Positions 42,995-52,330 are shown, counted from the stretch's first letter. The stretch is DNA of 64,000 nt from Paenibacillus amylolyticus (GCF_001570725.1 NZ_BCNV01000001.1:3844001-3908000); one strand, 5' to 3'. Notes: generated by a model from the sequence alone, not told the origin. Translations and numbers: made by a program.

Positions 42995-43715
42995 CTAAGA
43001 ACGCTCACTGTCCCCCCCATACTCTCTCTCCAACTGATTCCCATGGAATGCCTTCAAAATAAAAGCACGATCCGGAACGTTCAATCGTTCATACGATTGC
43101 AGATACTCCCTATTGTCATATGGAACGCCAATGAATTTCACGTCCACTTTGCCCTCTTGGAGATCCACGATCCCATATCTGGCAATGGCAAGATCGTTAC
43201 AGCCTAAAGCGCCCGGATTCATATAGATTCGTTGATCTGTCTTATAATAATGAAGAATATGATGATGACCAAAACAAACCAAATCATGGGCCGTCCCCTG
43301 ATACCTTGCGTCCAATTTAATCCCGGATGGTTCTTTATCGATGACATCCAGCTTGTCGTTGTTCATATGATAGTGAGTTAGAAGGAACCGACGTCCTTCT
43401 ACCTCTTTTTCAACGAATTTCGGTAGAGCTTGTATTCTCTTGATCGATTCCGCACTTAGATGTCGACCAATCCATTCATGATGCTCGGCTATGCCTTTAT
43501 GCCCTTCTAATGGTCCCTTATTTTGGAGTAAGCTCAATACGGCTTCTTCGTGATTGCCTGCAATCGCTATCATATTTTTACGACTATACAACATCTCAAT
43601 CACTTCATTGGAGTAAGGGCCAATACCGATCATATCCCCCAAACAAAATGTATACTCAATGTCTCCTCTGGAATCCATATCAGCCAATACTGCTTGAAGC
43701 GATGGCAACCTTCAT
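42995..43715 (-). pseudogene. metallophosphoesterase with N-terminal deletion and frameshift
   Basis: A 237-residue frame begins within the family, at SLQAVLADMDSRGDIEYTFC. It keeps the calcineurin-like motifs CLGDMIGIGP, AGNHEEAVL, LLTHYH and CFGHHHILH, but lacks the N-terminal SDIHGN metal motif. Upstream, a correct start survives (GAGGAGG then ATG 43715, overlapping the previous stop as ATGA) but reads only about 11 codons (MKVAIASSSIG) to a stop. About 29 bases carrying SDIHGN appear to have been lost, shifting the frame. Without the Asp/His ligands the product should be inactive. Intact relatives are YfcE/ApaH-like phosphodiesterases. Confidence 0.7.
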
Positions 43716-44656
43716 TGTGATTCCTCCTCAGGAATATACATCGTCTGAATCTCCTGCACACCCGGCATAAAGCCCAGATTCAGATACACGGACTCCGCAT
43801 CATTTCCTTGCATCACATACAATCGTAGCACGGGATACTGACCCTTAAGTTCATTTAATGCTCTCTGTAACATCAGTGTAGCAAGCCCTCTTCCTCTATA
43901 TGCCGGACGAACCCCTATGCTATACACAGCAGCCTGATTATCTTGCAAGCACAAGCGACAATTTGCAATAAGCTGTCCCGTTTCCTTGTCATATACTAGG
44001 GTGGAAGCTTGAGTTAGAATCTCATTCGTATAATTAGGATCTTCGTCAGGTATAAAGTCTGCAAGGGAGGTTTTATTTCTTCGTGTAGCTTCAAGACTTC
44101 CTGCAAAACTCTCCAGGTCACATTGAGCAATTTCATCTTCATTCACATATTTTCTGGTGCCGGTTTCACTTTCAATAATCTCTGGACTCTTCACGGTTAC
44201 CCTGCTGTCCCACTCGATCTCAAAATGATCTGTAGGCCGCTGCATCCAGCGACATCTGAACTCCACTGGCCAGAATCCAGCTCTTGCGTATAGATCTACT
44301 TGGTCTGGAAGAATCTCAAAGGTCAGAATGCGTTTGGTGCGATCGGACCACTGTAATAATTTATGCTTCAGAAGTTTCAATACCTCAAAGCACTGCTGGA
44401 ATGGCGGGATGAAAAACAGATGATACATCCGGTTAGGCTCCATTCTCACGCCACCTATTTTGCTTTCCCCCTTGTACATCCAGTACGCACTGATCTTGGA
44501 AGAACTGAACTCTTCTTCCCTGAAAAATCCGACATAACGCATATCATAATAAACCGTGCAATATAATCCCCATTCGGCAAAATCAGCTTTGCGAATCGAA
44601 TATTCATCCGACAAATCATATTGAAGAATATCTGTAGACCATTCCGTTAAACCCAT
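43712..44656 (-). CDS. GNAT family N-acetyltransferase, two-domain
   Basis: ATG 44656 is preferred to 44662 because GAGGAGG abuts the first ATG. The 314-residue protein has a degenerate N-terminal GNAT-like half (KADFAEWGLYCTVYYDMRYV, GGVRMEPNRMYHLFFIPPFQ) and a canonical C-terminal GNAT domain (STLVYDKETGQLIANCRLCL, AAVYSIGVRPAYRGRGLATL with the RGRGLAT acetyl-CoA loop, then ESVYLNLGFMPG). The acceptor substrate is unknown. Its stop overlaps the start of the broken metallophosphoesterase gene by four bases. Confidence 0.85.
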   Translation of the reverse strand: MGLTEWSTDILQYDLSDEYSIRKADFAEWGLYCTVYYDMRYVGFFREEEFSSSKISAYWMYKGESKIGGVRMEPNRMYHLFFIPPFQQCFEVLKLLKHKLLQWSDRTKRILTFEILPDQVDLYARAGFWPVEFRCRWMQRPTDHFEIEWDSRVTVKSPEIIESETGTRKYVNEDEIAQCDLESFAGSLEATRRNKTSLADFIPDEDPNYTNEILTQASTLVYDKETGQLIANCRLCLQDNQAAVYSIGVRPAYRGRGLATLMLQRALNELKGQYPVLRLYVMQGNDAESVYLNLGFMPGVQEIQTMYIPEEESQ

Positions 44657-44693
44657 CGTCATTCCTCCTCGGTTCTAATTACATGTACAGCAA

Positions 44694-45155
44694 TTAAAGA
44701 ACCTTTCTATATTCCACCCCGTGAACATGAATTAACACATGCTGTGCCTGCAAACGTTCGAAGAAATCCAACATGTCCTTAAACGGATTCTCGAAATACG
44801 CAGTTAGGTAAGCAATCTCTGGCGTTGTTTTGATAAAATTATAAAAAAAGTAGGGGTCCATGTTACCCACATCTTCTGGACTACCAAGGGAAACCTCCAA
44901 TGTCTGCCCTGTTTCTGTATTCTGGAACATACAGTGCTCACCATGAACATCAAAAAACCAGTCTCCCGTTAATTCTTCTCCTCCATGGATTACATCCGCA
45001 TTGGTCAGCATATCGTAAGCACCTGCCAGGATCTCCATACGATCAGGCTGATCCGTTTCCAATATCAATTGCTCGATCAATTGCCGCGCGATTCTTTGGT
45101 ATATATCCATCACAGTCAATAATTCTTCTGTAATTTCCTGCGTTATCGCCTTCAT
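44694..45155 (-). CDS. hypothetical protein
   Basis: A 153-residue acidic protein starting at ATG 45155, which overlaps the stop of the upstream gene (ATGA). Segments include TVMDIYQRIARQLIEQLILE, LTGDWFFDVHGEHCMFQNTE and QTLEVSLGSPEDVGNMDPYF, with FFYNFIKTTPEI and HVLIHVHGVEYRKVL at the end. No signal peptide or membrane segment. It resembles small Bacillales proteins of the immunity-protein size class (DUF6896-like architecture), but I cannot name a family with confidence. Confidence 0.65.
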   Translation of the reverse strand: MKAITQEITEELLTVMDIYQRIARQLIEQLILETDQPDRMEILAGAYDMLTNADVIHGGEELTGDWFFDVHGEHCMFQNTETGQTLEVSLGSPEDVGNMDPYFFYNFIKTTPEIAYLTAYFENPFKDMLDFFERLQAQHVLIHVHGVEYRKVL

Positions 45156-45781
45156 ACCTTCAGATCCTTATCCGGGTATCCAATTTCTGCAATTTCACCT
45201 TCGATATCACTTAATCTCAGTTCATCATTTAATTGCTGTAGTAAGACCTCATCGATCGGCTTCATATCAAATACCTGTTCAACCAGTTTGATATCCAACA
45301 CTATCTCGTAGTAATCCTGTGCCCAAGCATGATAATATTTCGCGCCGCCTACCAAAATCTCTAACAGTTCGTATTCATGATCCCCAAGCACCGTGCCCGC
45401 AGACCACCTTTCCTGATCCGCCACACTCCAGATACAGAACGTCGTCTGATCTATTACAAATGCCGGCTCTGCCAAAAATGTATTAAATGCTGCTGGAACG
45501 CTTTTTACCACCTCACTCCTATCAACCTTATGCTGAAGTGTATACTCTTTATCAAAGCCTTTAATAATCAGCCCATTCGGACTGAATATTGCAAAATAAT
45601 GATCTCCTTGCCCATCTCTCATGGATGCCATTTGCTCATTCGTGTCCCACTGGGAATTATACGAGTAATACCTGTACTCCCATTCCGGCATCAAAATGGC
45701 ATCCAACATCGCTGCTGCCTTTAGAATCTGTTTGCATTCACTAATGTGAGGAAGTTTATCGATAAAATTAAGATTACCCAT
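45152..45781 (-). CDS. hypothetical protein
   Basis: A 209-residue protein with AAAGGAGG upstream of ATG 45781. It contains MPEWEYRYYSYNSQWDTNEQ, MASMRDGQGDHYFAIFSPNG, GLIIKGFDKEYTL and VLGDHEYELLEILVGGAKYY. These define an alpha/beta protein seen as unnamed conserved proteins in Paenibacillus and Bacillus, sometimes near immunity genes. It is translationally coupled to the following 153-residue protein (four-base overlap), so the two probably act together. Function unknown. Confidence 0.65.
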   Translation of the reverse strand: MGNLNFIDKLPHISECKQILKAAAMLDAILMPEWEYRYYSYNSQWDTNEQMASMRDGQGDHYFAIFSPNGLIIKGFDKEYTLQHKVDRSEVVKSVPAAFNTFLAEPAFVIDQTTFCIWSVADQERWSAGTVLGDHEYELLEILVGGAKYYHAWAQDYYEIVLDIKLVEQVFDMKPIDEVLLQQLNDELRLSDIEGEIAEIGYPDKDLKV

Positions 45782-45820
45782 CGTGTGATATTGCCTCCTT
45801 TACCCGTTCGAATGGAATAA

Positions 45821-46522
45821 TTAACGGCTAGACCTTGCGGTTAGCAAAGATACGATAACGTATCCAAAAAGTTGAACCGTAAATACAATGGCGACAAACT
45901 CAACCATCATGCTGTTCGCTGCATTGAAATCATTCACAAGATCCACAAAGATCTTCCCAGGCCTCGACAACACATCCCACGAATTCCACCGATTAAATCT
46001 ACCAATGTAGACCCCTATACTGCTCAATAGCAAAATAGCGCCGACAACCATCATGCTAATGTACTTATTGACTAATTTGTTTAACATGCCATGGATATGA
46101 ATGATCGAACAAGTTGAGAGCAGCAATCCGATAATCGCTACGGCAAACGTCAGGGTGAGACTATACCAAAAATCAATATTAACCCAAAATCTAACCTCCC
46201 CTTGAGCATCAAAATATCTGAATGAATGCAGGATCTCCGTAAAAAGGTAGGCCGCATTGGGCAGAAAAAAGAGCCAAACTGCACACATCAGCCCCATACA
46301 TATAACGCTCGTTGTGGTTAATTTCTTATTGAATATGTATCTAATGCAGGATGAGATGATGAAAGGTACCCATGCCAAGAACATATCCCAGCTCAAAAAG
46401 CGATACATGTTCGTATCTGTTTGAGCACGTAAATACATCACAACACCTAGACAACAAAGAGTAGCCACGAGCAATGTACCAATAAGTCGGAGATCTTGAA
46501 CCGGATGTTTGTTATCTTTCAT
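45821..46522 (-). CDS. DUF1361 integral membrane protein
   Basis: A 233-residue membrane protein with about six helices. The DUF1361 signature SWDMFLAWVPFIISSCIRYI is followed by CAVWLFFLPNAAYLFTEILH, then FWVNIDFWYSLTLTFAVAII and FVDLVNDFNAANSMMVEFVA. The family is widespread in Firmicutes without a known function. A start with AAGGAAG is present at 46522, and the gene stands between the hypothetical pair and a GNAT cluster on the same strand. Confidence 0.82.
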   Translation of the reverse strand: MKDNKHPVQDLRLIGTLLVATLCCLGVVMYLRAQTDTNMYRFLSWDMFLAWVPFIISSCIRYIFNKKLTTTSVICMGLMCAVWLFFLPNAAYLFTEILHSFRYFDAQGEVRFWVNIDFWYSLTLTFAVAIIGLLLSTCSIIHIHGMLNKLVNKYISMMVVGAILLLSSIGVYIGRFNRWNSWDVLSRPGKIFVDLVNDFNAANSMMVEFVAIVFTVQLFGYVIVSLLTARSSR

Positions 46523-46563
46523 ATCTTTGCTTCTACTTCCTTTTCCTTGATGAATGGTATAAA

Positions 46564-46992
46564 TTATAAATACTTTTTAAATGCCTTGCTGGATTCTCCG
46601 TTGTACCCCAATTTCGTATAAAAGTGATGTGCTTCGTTTCTGGATGATCCGCTCGTAAGAAACACCTTCACACAATTTTTCTGCTCACATACATGCTCTA
46701 TATGTTTCATCAATTCAGATCCATATCCATTGCTCTGCACATGTTCCGTAATGATAACCCGCTCAACTACGCCGAATGGTCTATTTTCCACCAAAGCATC
46801 CAGACAAATATGTAAATGAGCCGTGCCGATTACCTGATCACCCAGTTCATACACAAACAAGAAACTGTTTGAGTTATTCCGAACTTCTTCAATACGCTCT
46901 GCAAGCACCTTGGTGTTTAAGTTGTTCGGCAATAATTCTTTATACAGCCTTTCAATCACTGCTGCGTCCCTAGCTTCTGCCTCTCTTATCAT
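46564..46992 (-). CDS. GNAT family N-acetyltransferase
   Basis: A 142-residue single-domain acetyltransferase with GGGGGGAG before ATG 46992. It has IREAEARDAAVIERLYKELL, LFVYELGDQVIGTAHLHICL, GVVERVIITEHVQSNGYGSE (acetyl-CoA loop) and EAHHFYTKLGYNGESSKAFK. Substrate unknown. First described here of three GNAT genes in tandem (46564-47898). Confidence 0.88.
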   Translation of the reverse strand: MIREAEARDAAVIERLYKELLPNNLNTKVLAERIEEVRNNSNSFLFVYELGDQVIGTAHLHICLDALVENRPFGVVERVIITEHVQSNGYGSELMKHIEHVCEQKNCVKVFLTSGSSRNEAHHFYTKLGYNGESSKAFKKYL

Positions 46993-47005
46993 CTAGCTCC
47001 CCCCA

Positions 47006-47467
47006 TTACCTCACTTGATAACTTAAAATGATATCACCGTTGTCCTCGAATTCACCCGTGTCCTGAAATCCGCAACGCTTATACAGCGCATTTGCCGCAA
47101 TGTTATGTGGAACATGGGATACCCTGATTTGCTGGCAGTCACTTCTCTCTTGCAACATACGAATCACTTCTTGAATAGCCAGTTTACCGTAGCCCTTACC
47201 CTGATGCTTCTCATCAATCATGAAGCGTAGAATCCAGTAATACCCGTCATTGTAGATCTCGTTATCAAATAAAATAAAACCCACCATCTGATCCTCTGCC
47301 AAGATGCCGTATGGTTTAGATGTAATTTCCTTCGTCGCATGAATCAATGAATCCGCATTGCTAGCAACCAAATCCAGCTGATCTTCCCGTGAATTAAGGT
47401 GAATGCACTCCAGTTCATTTTCTTTGGTTATGGGTTGTAGGGTTACTTGCTTCACATCCACAGTCAT
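47006..47467 (-). CDS. GNAT family N-acetyltransferase
   Basis: A 153-residue acetyltransferase resembling the spermidine-type branch (VTLQPITKENELECIHLNSR, MVGFILFDNEIYNDGYYWIL, MIDEKHQGKGYGKLAIQEVI with loop QGKGYGK, and IAANALYKRCGFQDTGEFED). The AAGGAGAG site is very close to ATG 47467; the in-frame GTG at 47461 has better spacing and may be the real start. Polyamine acetylation is plausible from the pattern but unproven. Confidence 0.88.
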   Translation of the reverse strand: MTVDVKQVTLQPITKENELECIHLNSREDQLDLVASNADSLIHATKEITSKPYGILAEDQMVGFILFDNEIYNDGYYWILRFMIDEKHQGKGYGKLAIQEVIRMLQERSDCQQIRVSHVPHNIAANALYKRCGFQDTGEFEDNGDIILSYQVR

Positions 47468-47487
47468 CTCTCCTTGCAGCTTATTTA

Positions 47488-47898
47488 CTAGATCTTCTTG
47501 ATTAAAATAATCTCCAAAGGCTGCACATCCAGCAACAGAGCCCCTGCATCAACATACCCCAGCTTTCGATAGAAATGTTGGGCATGTTCGTCTGATTGCG
47601 TTGAAGTCATCACGGTATCGAAGCCTTGTTCCTTCATTAGACTTTCCCAGTGATGCACGACTTTTTTGCCAAATCCGCCGTTTCGATAGGGTTCATCAAC
47701 CCAGATCATATTCATGAAGGGAAGGTTGTCCCAAAAGTAACCGTATCTCATCCATCCAACTCTTGATCCCTCGTCCTCGTCCCATAGGATGAATATTTCT
47801 TTCTCAGAAATCTTCGTTTTCACAAGTGGCTGATGGATATGCCGATCACTATTAATGATATAGTCGTAGTCAGCTTCCGTTGCGTATTCAATCTTCAT
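47488..47898 (-). CDS. GNAT family N-acetyltransferase
   Basis: ATG 47898 is preferred over 47916 because AAGGGAG precedes it at the right distance. The 136-residue protein has IEYATEADYDYIINSDRHIH, GSRVGWMRYGYFWDNLPFMN, WVDEPYRNGGFGKKVVHHWE (acetyl-CoA loop) and HAQHFYRKLGYVDAGALLLD. Acceptor unknown. It is the first of the three tandem GNAT genes in the direction of transcription. Confidence 0.87.
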   Translation of the reverse strand: MKIEYATEADYDYIINSDRHIHQPLVKTKISEKEIFILWDEDEGSRVGWMRYGYFWDNLPFMNMIWVDEPYRNGGFGKKVVHHWESLMKEQGFDTVMTSTQSDEHAQHFYRKLGYVDAGALLLDVQPLEIILIKKI

Positions 47899-47983
47899 TT
47901 GTAATACTCCCTTCATTAACTACGTCCATCATAACCCAAAATGTGGTATATGCGAACAGTTCCTTCCTCTTTTTCTCCCATGC

Positions 47984-48008
47984 CAAAAAGCCACGGTTCC
48001 CCGTGGCT
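47984..48008 (-). terminator. rho-independent terminator
   Basis: AGCCACGG (47989-47996) and CCGTGGCT (48001-48008) form a perfect stem with a four-base loop, 18 bases past the stop of the cytosine-deaminase-like gene; TTTTTGG follows on the minus strand. Confidence 0.85.
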
Positions 48009-48026
48009 CTATACGCTCTATTTTCC

Positions 48027-49253
48027 TCAATCCGATGTTGATCCACTGACCAATTGCCCCTTGTACCATACGGCCTGCCGCGCAGATCGCCTCGCAACAG
48101 CTTCCGCCGAACAACTTGCATGAACCAGTACAAAACTCGCTGCATCACCTACCTTCGGCCATACCTGCTGCCCATGTGAATTCAGCGGTGTGATACCGCC
48201 TGTTACGAATGCCAAAGATTGAGACAAGGACAGTTCATCACTATATCCATACAGTTCTGCGAAGCGTCCTGCTTTCTCAAGCAGATCCCCATTGCCAAAA
48301 GGAGACCAATGATCCGTCAGGCTATCTGTTGCCAGCTTCACGTTCACGCCCATACGGTGGAGCATGGGAAGGGGCATCATCGTTCTGCCAATGGGCACCG
48401 TGGAAGCAATGCTCATCCCAAGCGAAGCCATTCGCTGCGCCATATATTCTGCTTCCTGCTGTTCTGCGTGGGCGAACCAGAACGCATGACTCACGGTAAC
48501 TTTGCCCTGAAGCCCTGCTGCTTCGGTCAGATTCGCGAGTTCCAGCAGCGTTTGTTTGCCAGCCTGCCCGCTATCATGCAGATGTATGTCTATGCCCGCA
48601 TGGTGCTGAACAGCCAGTTCAACCATGGCGTTCAGTGATTTCTCGATCTGTTCATCCACCGTATGAGGATCAAGACCGCCCACATGCGTTGCACCTTCCT
48701 TCATCGCTTGGCCCATAAGCTCCACTGAATTGGAGCGAAGCAGTCCATGCTGTGGAAAAGCCACGATCTCTGAAGAGATTTTGCCCGAAAATGATTCCAG
48801 AGCCTGCCCCGTCGCTTCCAGTCTTTTCAACCCACTGACGGGTTCAATATTACAATGACTACGCACATGTGTGGAGCCATACCCCTGGATCAAGGTCAGA
48901 ATACTCTCCGCTTGACGCTTCGCATCAGGTAACAGCTTGGGCAACAGAACCTTCTCTTCTTCAATACGTTCGAAAATACTGGAGATACGTTTAACGGCTG
49001 CCCACGGCCCATCGTAGTAGGTTTTATCCAGATGAATATGTGCCTCCTCGAACGAAGGCAGCAGCAAAAGTCCCTTGCCATCTACTTGTGGTAGATCACT
49101 AGACAACGGGTTGTTTCCATCCACGATCGCCGCGATCACTCCATCTTCAATCCGCAGATGAGCAGGGCTTGTCCGTGTCCCCGTCACCTGTTCTCCTTCT
49201 CGAACATAACTCTGCTCCAAAGTCACGTTCGTTAGCCAGTAGACCTTTTCCAT
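48027..49253 (-). CDS. amidohydrolase, cytosine deaminase-like
   Basis: A 408-residue cytoplasmic enzyme with AGAGGG before ATG 49253. It follows the cytosine/isoguanine deaminase branch of the amidohydrolase superfamily: SFEEAHIHLDKTYYDGPW (HxH metal ligands), STHVRSHCNIEPVSGLKRLE, GIDIHLHDSGQ (ligand and catalytic region), VTVSHAFWFAH and VKLATDSLTDHWSPFGNGDL (Asp). The metal site appears intact. Deamination of a pyrimidine or similar ring is the best guess. Monocistronic, with its own terminator. Confidence 0.87.
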   Translation of the reverse strand: MEKVYWLTNVTLEQSYVREGEQVTGTRTSPAHLRIEDGVIAAIVDGNNPLSSDLPQVDGKGLLLLPSFEEAHIHLDKTYYDGPWAAVKRISSIFERIEEEKVLLPKLLPDAKRQAESILTLIQGYGSTHVRSHCNIEPVSGLKRLEATGQALESFSGKISSEIVAFPQHGLLRSNSVELMGQAMKEGATHVGGLDPHTVDEQIEKSLNAMVELAVQHHAGIDIHLHDSGQAGKQTLLELANLTEAAGLQGKVTVSHAFWFAHAEQQEAEYMAQRMASLGMSIASTVPIGRTMMPLPMLHRMGVNVKLATDSLTDHWSPFGNGDLLEKAGRFAELYGYSDELSLSQSLAFVTGGITPLNSHGQQVWPKVGDAASFVLVHASCSAEAVARRSARQAVWYKGQLVSGSTSD

Positions 49254-49404
49254 ATGTCATCCCTCTTTTCTCACCCGGCATTACGTCCCCCGGATACCGA
49301 TTGTTCTATGATCCATGGTACCATACGGTTTCACCAGGCAAAAATACGTAAAACGTTGGTGTTCCATATGCAGAACGTTTATATTACTCTACCTTAATAC
49401 ATGC

Positions 49405-49431
49405 AAAAAAACAGGCACAATAACGTGCCTG
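49405..49431 (-). terminator. rho-independent terminator
   Basis: CAGGCAC (49412-49418) and GTGCCTG (49425-49431) with a six-base loop and a T-run on the minus strand, about 43 bases past the ogt stop. Confidence 0.8.
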
Positions 49432-49473
49432 CCCTGTCCATATCACCTTAATCTGCTTGATTCCGCTCTTCCA

Positions 49474-50028
49474 TTAAAAATGAAACCGCGCATGTCCTCC
49501 ATCGGTCACGCCTTCAATCTGTTCGATATCCAGCAGTCTGCGCTTCATCTCCAGGCCTCCACGGAATCCAGTCAGCTTGCGATTGGCCCCGATAATACGG
49601 TGGCAGGGTAACAGAACCGGAATCGGATTGGCTCCATTTGCAGCCCCAACTGCTCGCACAGCCGATGGTCTTCCAATCGCTGCAGCGATGTCACCATAGG
49701 TCCGAATTTCACCGTAAGGCACACGCCCTAGCTCTCTCCATACCTCCTGCTGGAAGTTCGTTCCGATCAAGTCCAGTGGGATTGCATCTGTATAAGCCAT
49801 GGGTTCTCCTGCAAAATAGGACTGCAACCAGTCCATCATGCCTGTTTGTTTCAGCGCATGCTCGTTCTCTTCCAGTTCCACGCCTGGTGCAACTTTCCGT
49901 ATCCAGCCGCTCCAGTCCTCCAGTGTTTCATTGGGCATGACCACTCGGCACAAGCCTTGTTCCGTAGCGAGTAACACCCATGGACGACCGTCTAACTGCA
50001 TCGTGGTGTACATCAACTTTTTTCTCAT
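49474..50028 (-). CDS. ogt: methylated-DNA-protein-cysteine methyltransferase
   Basis: A 184-residue protein. The N-terminal alpha/beta domain (MQLDGRPWVLLATEQGLCRV) is followed by the conserved C-terminal DNA-binding and active-site domain: NFQQEVWRELGRVPYGEIRT, YGDIAAAIGRPSAVRAVGAA and PVLLPCHRIIG with acceptor Cys142. It removes alkyl groups from O6 of guanine stoichiometrically. It is 30 bases downstream of alkD on the same strand, so the two form an alkylation-repair operon. Confidence 0.94.
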   Translation of the reverse strand: MRKKLMYTTMQLDGRPWVLLATEQGLCRVVMPNETLEDWSGWIRKVAPGVELEENEHALKQTGMMDWLQSYFAGEPMAYTDAIPLDLIGTNFQQEVWRELGRVPYGEIRTYGDIAAAIGRPSAVRAVGAANGANPIPVLLPCHRIIGANRKLTGFRGGLEMKRRLLDIEQIEGVTDGGHARFHF

Positions 50029-50058
50029 CCGTTTATCGCCCTCTCCCCGGTGGAATGC

Positions 50059-50769
50059 TTAATGCTGGGACGTAACCTGCTTCTTCACCTTACGTTTCAT
50101 ACCGCGAATCCTCTGCTTGGTCTCCGGGTCAACGCGATAAGATTCCGTGATTTTCTGAAGTGCCTTATTATACGTAAAATCGTCCAGGGTATTATGCTTC
50201 AGATAGCGCATGGTCACTTCAGGTTGTTTCACATAAGCCATCGAGATGGCCCAGGCAACTGCCATTTTCACATAATACGCCTCGTGCCTAATCTGATCCA
50301 ATGCGCTTAGAACCTGATCGATATATCTCTCATCCAGATAAAAATTCAACAGCATCACGACGCCAAACCGGATTTCATATTCCTGATCTGATCGCAGATA
50401 GGGCTGCAAGAACGTCCACATTGGCTCCGAATGCATCTTCGTATATTTTAGTCCCGCACAGAAGCTGTCGCACACTGACCAGTTATCGATCTTCGGCACA
50501 AATGCTTCAATGGCCTTCAGCAGCTCGTCCAGATCGGCCTGTACATGTCCAATCACCATCGCTTGCAGCATCACTTCTTCAAAGTATTCATCGTCTGCCG
50601 TCTCCAGATACGTGCGCCAGTCCCCGGCTGCAATCTGTTTGGCAATCTTTCGTAAGACTGGCAATCTCACACCTAGTACATTCGTGATGTTGGGAATGAG
50701 CGCAGCCGAGAATTTCTGATACTCCGGCTCAGCCAAGCTGAGCAATTGTGTTCTGATATCTATTTCCAC
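50059..50769 (-). CDS. alkD: AlkD-like DNA alkylation repair glycosylase
   Basis: The start is GTG 50769 with GAGGAGG nine bases upstream; this gives 236 residues, the normal AlkD length, whereas the open frame to 50895 adds an unrelated leader. HEAT-like helical repeats are recognisable: KFSAALIPNITNVLGVRLPV, LRKIAKQIAAGDWRTYLETA, FEEVMLQAMVIGHVQADLDE, WSVCDSFCAGLKYTKMHSEP, RFGVVMLLNFYLDERYIDQV. AlkD removes 3- and 7-alkylated purines without base flipping. The tryptophan/aspartate region (DNWSVCDSFC) matches the active cleft. Confidence 0.9.
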   Translation of the reverse strand: MEIDIRTQLLSLAEPEYQKFSAALIPNITNVLGVRLPVLRKIAKQIAAGDWRTYLETADDEYFEEVMLQAMVIGHVQADLDELLKAIEAFVPKIDNWSVCDSFCAGLKYTKMHSEPMWTFLQPYLRSDQEYEIRFGVVMLLNFYLDERYIDQVLSALDQIRHEAYYVKMAVAWAISMAYVKQPEVTMRYLKHNTLDDFTYNKALQKITESYRVDPETKQRIRGMKRKVKKQVTSQH

Positions 50770-50959
50770 TAACGCATGTCCTCCTCGTCTGTTGCCATAC
50801 AACAAGTATATCCTTGCAGCGCTCGTTTGTAAGCCCACCTCGAATGTTTGAGCAAGATTACAATATCGTTTTGGGAAATCTCTTTTTCCCTTCATTGTTT
50901 AACCGCCAACCCATTTCGTTTAAAAATATGAAGCTGATCGTTTAGAAAGGAGTGTCGAT

Positions 50960-52330
50960 ATGAAAGAATCTGATTCCAAGAAAGATTTCTCCGTTGAGGA
51001 AATCACCGAACAACTCGTGCAACATGTGCAATCGCGGAACCTGTCCGATTTCTATAAATTGGTGAAAGAACTGCATCCCTACGACCTCTCACTCGTATAT
51101 AAAAAGTTCCCTGAAAAAGAGACCAATCGGTTTCTGCTCCTCTTCAAACCCGATGCCCTAGCGGATCTCGCCGAGACCCTCAAGCTGCATGAGCAGATTC
51201 AGCTGTTTGAACGACTCGGACCGGAACGAACGCTTGAAGTCATGCAGCAGATGGACAAAAGTGATCTGATCCGGTTCATGCACGATTTGCCTGCCAAACG
51301 CAGAGAAGAATTGCTGTCCAATATGAATCTGGACCACTCGGCCATTATCCGGTCCGTGCTTAATTATCCGCCAGAGACGGCAGGACGCATCATGACGGAT
51401 CAATATCGGACTTTGCTTGCTCATGAGACAGCCAAGGAAGCCTTACGACAATCGCAAGGTACCATGCATATCTCCGCCTCCAGTTACCTCTATGTGACTG
51501 ATAATGAAGGCAAACTGGTCGGTGTCGTGAGTTATCGATCCCTTGCCTTAGCTGACGACAAGACTCAAGTTGAAGACCTAATGACTCGGCGGGTAATCCA
51601 TGCAACGGTGGATATGGACCAGGAAGAAGCCGCACAGCTCTTGCAGCGTTATGAGTTTATGGCGCTTCCGGTGGTAGATGAGAATCACAGGTTATGTGGT
51701 GTCATCCAGATGGATGATGTCATTGATATTATTATGGCTGAAGCGAGTGAAGATTTAGCCAAGATGGGTGGCGGTAGCAAGGATATCGATTTTGATACCA
51801 AACCGCTCGTGGCGGTCAGACGCAGACTTCCCTGGCTCATATTGCTTCTGTTGATTGGATTGATCTCTGGAAGCATTGTGGATTTCTTCGAAGATACACT
51901 GAATCAGGTTGTCGCACTGGCATTCTTCATGCCGATGATCGCGGGTATGACGGGGAACACAGGAACCCAGTCTCTGGCTGTTGTGGTACGTGGATTAATT
52001 GGACGCAAACTCGACAAAGCCACCGTACTCGCACTGATTGGTCGGGAGATCAAAGTAGGCACGATGATAGGATTGGTGTGCGGATTACTGATCACCGTCA
52101 TTGCTTATTTTTGGCAAGGGGATTGGCTGCTTGGCGCCATTATTGGGGTGTCTTTGTTCCTCACTCTTGTCATTGGTACACTGACAGGTACCTGTATCCC
52201 CCTTCTGCTTAGTCGTTTCAAAGTCGACCCGGCTGTCGCCTCTGGCCCATTAATCACCACATTGAATGATATCTTGTCCCTGTTTATCTATTTTGGGATT
52301 GCCACACGTTTCCTCGATGCCTTGATGTAG
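50960..52330 (+). CDS. mgtE: magnesium transporter MgtE
   Basis: A 456-residue protein with AAAGGAGTG before ATG 50960. An N-terminal MgtE-N superhelical domain (about 10-125, PYDLSLVYKKFPEKETNRFL) is followed by two CBS domains (about 135-255: RIMTDQYRTLLAHETAKEAL; FMALPVVDENHRLCGVIQMD) and five transmembrane helices (about 285-455). The selectivity-pore motif region is FFMPMIAGMTGNTGTQSLAV. It imports Mg2+ and is gated by its cytosolic magnesium-sensing domains. I looked for an M-box riboswitch leader upstream and did not see one. It faces away from the alkD-ogt operon. Confidence 0.96.
   Translation: MKESDSKKDFSVEEITEQLVQHVQSRNLSDFYKLVKELHPYDLSLVYKKFPEKETNRFLLLFKPDALADLAETLKLHEQIQLFERLGPERTLEVMQQMDKSDLIRFMHDLPAKRREELLSNMNLDHSAIIRSVLNYPPETAGRIMTDQYRTLLAHETAKEALRQSQGTMHISASSYLYVTDNEGKLVGVVSYRSLALADDKTQVEDLMTRRVIHATVDMDQEEAAQLLQRYEFMALPVVDENHRLCGVIQMDDVIDIIMAEASEDLAKMGGGSKDIDFDTKPLVAVRRRLPWLILLLLIGLISGSIVDFFEDTLNQVVALAFFMPMIAGMTGNTGTQSLAVVVRGLIGRKLDKATVLALIGREIKVGTMIGLVCGLLITVIAYFWQGDWLLGAIIGVSLFLTLVIGTLTGTCIPLLLSRFKVDPAVASGPLITTLNDILSLFIYFGIATRFLDALM

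Noticed and set aside
50770..50959. Possible magnesium riboswitch before mgtE
   Set aside because: No M-box-like long structured leader was visible in the short gap.
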